From assembly GCA_016720115.1 (NCBI GenBank), contig JADJXT010000001.1, positions 1,753,085-1,817,084 of the forward strand: a stretch of 64,000 bases of DNA, read 5' to 3'. This document shows, piece after piece, positions 62,650-64,000 of the stretch. The notes beneath the pieces are model-generated. The model searched no databases. It saw only the letters and a list, made by a program, of their open reading frames with translations, and was not told the origin of the DNA. Made by a program: the position numbers and the translations under genes. The stretch comes from Sphingomonadales bacterium (lineage in GTDB: Bacteria > Pseudomonadota > Alphaproteobacteria > Sphingomonadales > Sphingomonadaceae). Every line of letters starts with the position of its first letter. Position 1 is the first letter of the stretch.

Positions 62650-63206
62650 ATGCGGCGCATCGGTTTTCAGGCTGAGCTCAGGCTGCCGTCGGTCCGCGAA
62701 GAAGCTCGCCGCAGCCGCGCCTTCGCCGACGCCGGACGCGGCGCTCACCGAGGTCGAGGTCGGCTGGATCGACCGCCGGCACGAGCAATGGATCCGCTTT
62801 CGGCCGCGTCGCCGCTGAGCGCATCCACAGACGCCGGACCCGGGTTTCTTGCTTTCGGCCCGGCGCGGTATTCGCCGGTTCGTCCGCTGGACGTCCGAAC
62901 GACTTCAGTACCATTCATTCTGAGGAACATCGCCATCGCGATGGCCGTCGCCGGCGGAGCCTCATTCGACGCTGCCGTTCGTCCGTCAGCGCCGAGATAC
63001 TGGCGCCGCGGATCGACCGCTGGACGAGGTCTGGAGGTGCTGGGGGCGATCCGACGCGAATCGAAGCCCGCCGGCATCGACGCCTGCGACGAGGCGCCCG
63101 CGACCATTGGCGTCGGCAACCGGATCGCAGGCGGCTTGCCGTTCCGGCCCCTATTCGCTCGGAACGCCGCACGGCGTGGCTCCCGCGCCGGGCGGTAGAG
63201 GCATGA
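62650..63206 (+). pseudogene. DUF2840 protein of a conjugative island, frameshifted
   Basis: Pieces in different frames match DUF2840: LTEVEVGWIDRRHEQWIRF, then (one base later) GRVAAERIHRRRTRV, FRPGAVFA, NDFSTIHS, and late GIDACDEAP and GLPFRP. The corrected end RRAVEA-stop overlaps the traF ATG as ATGA. The start is uncertain. DUF2840 genes commonly precede traF in sphingomonad conjugative elements. Function unknown. Confidence 0.6.
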
Positions 63207-63735
63207 ACCGACCCATCTCTCAGCCGCACGGTGGCGACCGCGGCGCTCTTCGTCGCGGTCGCACGGGCCGAGCGCCCGCACCGCCTGATCTGGAATGCGA
63301 GCGCCAGCGCACCGATCGGCCTCTGCCGGATCGACGCGGACACGCCGCCGCGGCCGGCGACCTTGTCGCCATCGACCCGCCGCCGGCGCCTGCAGCTTTC
63401 CTCCGCCCGGCGCGGCTTTATCTGCCCGCGCGGCCTGCCGCTGCTGAAGCCGCGTCGCCAGGCCTTCCAGGGCGCGCTCGTCTGGGTCCGGCACCTTCGT
63501 CCACCGTCGACGGAGCGGGCGCAGCCCGCGCGCGAGCGCTGACCAGGGCGCACCGCCCGCTCCCGTCTGGAACCGGCCACCGGACCGTCGGGCGCGGCGA
63601 ACTCTTTCTCCTGAACGCAGCACCGGACAGCCTCGACGGCCGCTACTTCAGGCCGCTTTACCCGCCGCCTGCCTGGTAGGCACCGCGTCACGCCCCCCTC
63701 ACTCACAACTCCCGACGCGCGTCGGCGCCACTTCT
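63203..63735 (+). pseudogene. traF: Conjugative signal peptidase TraF (S26), frameshifted
   Basis: Starts MNRPISQ and needs several frame changes. Pieces: ALFVAVARAERPHRLIWNAS then ASAPIGLCRID (catalytic-Ser region of TraF), GDLVAIDPPP, RGLPLLKP, TVDGAGAARARA, and the late GRGELFLLNAAPDSLDGRYF. TraF processes the conjugative pilin in the periplasm. The 3' end is uncertain because the frame is unclear after ~63670. Confidence 0.65.
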
Positions 63736-64000
63736 TTGGCGCGCTCGCGAGACTCCTTTGCCATTTTTCAGCAGGAAGGAGACGCCGGACTGATCATCGC
63801 GGAACGATCTGCCGCGATAGGACGGGCGGTTTCGCCGGGCTCGATCAGAACGCTCGCGTTCGACGCACCAATCGCGCTCGTCGGCGCAGCCTATTCTGAG
63901 AGGAATGCGCCACGGCGCTTGCTGATCAAGCGATCTACGCGCTGGGCGCAGAGATTGGTGCCGGCTGGGACCGTTCGGGCGCGCGCGGCCTCTACATCGC
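63736..64000. other. Window end, no gene assigned
   Basis: A plus-strand frame is open to the end of the window (FAIFQQEGDAGLIIAERSAA and on), but I cannot match it to a family and frameshifts upstream make the frame doubtful. A further conjugation gene would be expected here from the context. Confidence 0.3.

Noticed and set aside
1..64000. CRISPR array, tRNA or rRNA genes
   Set aside because: I looked for regularly spaced direct repeats and for tRNA/rRNA-like sequences in the intergenic stretches and found none. A covariance-model search was not possible here.

Overview
The window looks like chromosomal DNA of a Sphingomonadales alphaproteobacterium, GC roughly 60-65% by eye. The evidence is an ALA synthase (C4-type haem synthesis), an alphaproteobacterial SOS box (GAAC-N7-GAAC) in front of lexA, LolC/LolD and ETF-QO of alphaproteobacterial type, a carboxynorspermidine-type polyamine pathway, and G/C-rich palindromic repeats of the sort common in sphingomonads. 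No rRNA, tRNA or CRISPR array was seen.

Bases 1-52,570 are ordinary, densely packed core genome. In order: a kinase-like protein without its phospho-accepting His, gltA, comEC and lexA; a minus-strand block with moaC-moeA and a ppiD-trpE-trpG-trpD-trpC operon; tpiA, secG, pyrG, hsp20; lolC-lolD-gpx, dnaE and an acyl-CoA ligase; a radical SAM gene, then a uracil-glycosylase-like gene, slt and moaB; etfQO, a TPR protein, ispE, an N-formylglutamate amidohydrolase and ilvD; an RNA methyltransferase and two MAPEG genes; a polyamine cluster (carboxynorspermidine synthase, nspC, ornithine/lysine decarboxylase); threonine dehydratase, GNAT, hemA, murI, plsY, dprA and topA. Many neighbours overlap by 1-8 nt, and several convergent pairs overlap at their stop codons. 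Two trp genes carry distinct palindromic repeats inserted in frame, and trpE also has a single-base frameshift. A 492-bp unit made of inverted repeats around a GxxExxY nuclease-like gene sits inside the polyamine operon.

At 52,772 the core genome breaks. The C-terminal part of era is cut by a Tn3-family transposon (52,772-57,033) with two 38-bp inverted repeats, tnpA, a putative res site, tnpR and a low-GC NUDIX passenger gene. Its other end lies not in era but inside mauA, the methylamine dehydrogenase light-chain gene. No 5-bp target duplication is visible, so the transposon joins two unrelated sequences (cointegrate, deletion/inversion, or assembly join). Beyond it lie mauA, mauD, mauE and mauB (TTQ-dependent methylamine oxidation), a Tat-exported flavin amine oxidase, and the edge of a conjugative island (AlpA-like HTH, DUF2840, TraF peptidase).

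Almost every gene right of 54,700 carries +/-1 frameshifts, mostly in homopolymer runs. Either the accessory DNA is decaying or this part of the assembly is of low quality. The sequence alone cannot decide, but the homopolymer bias favours base-calling error for many of them.
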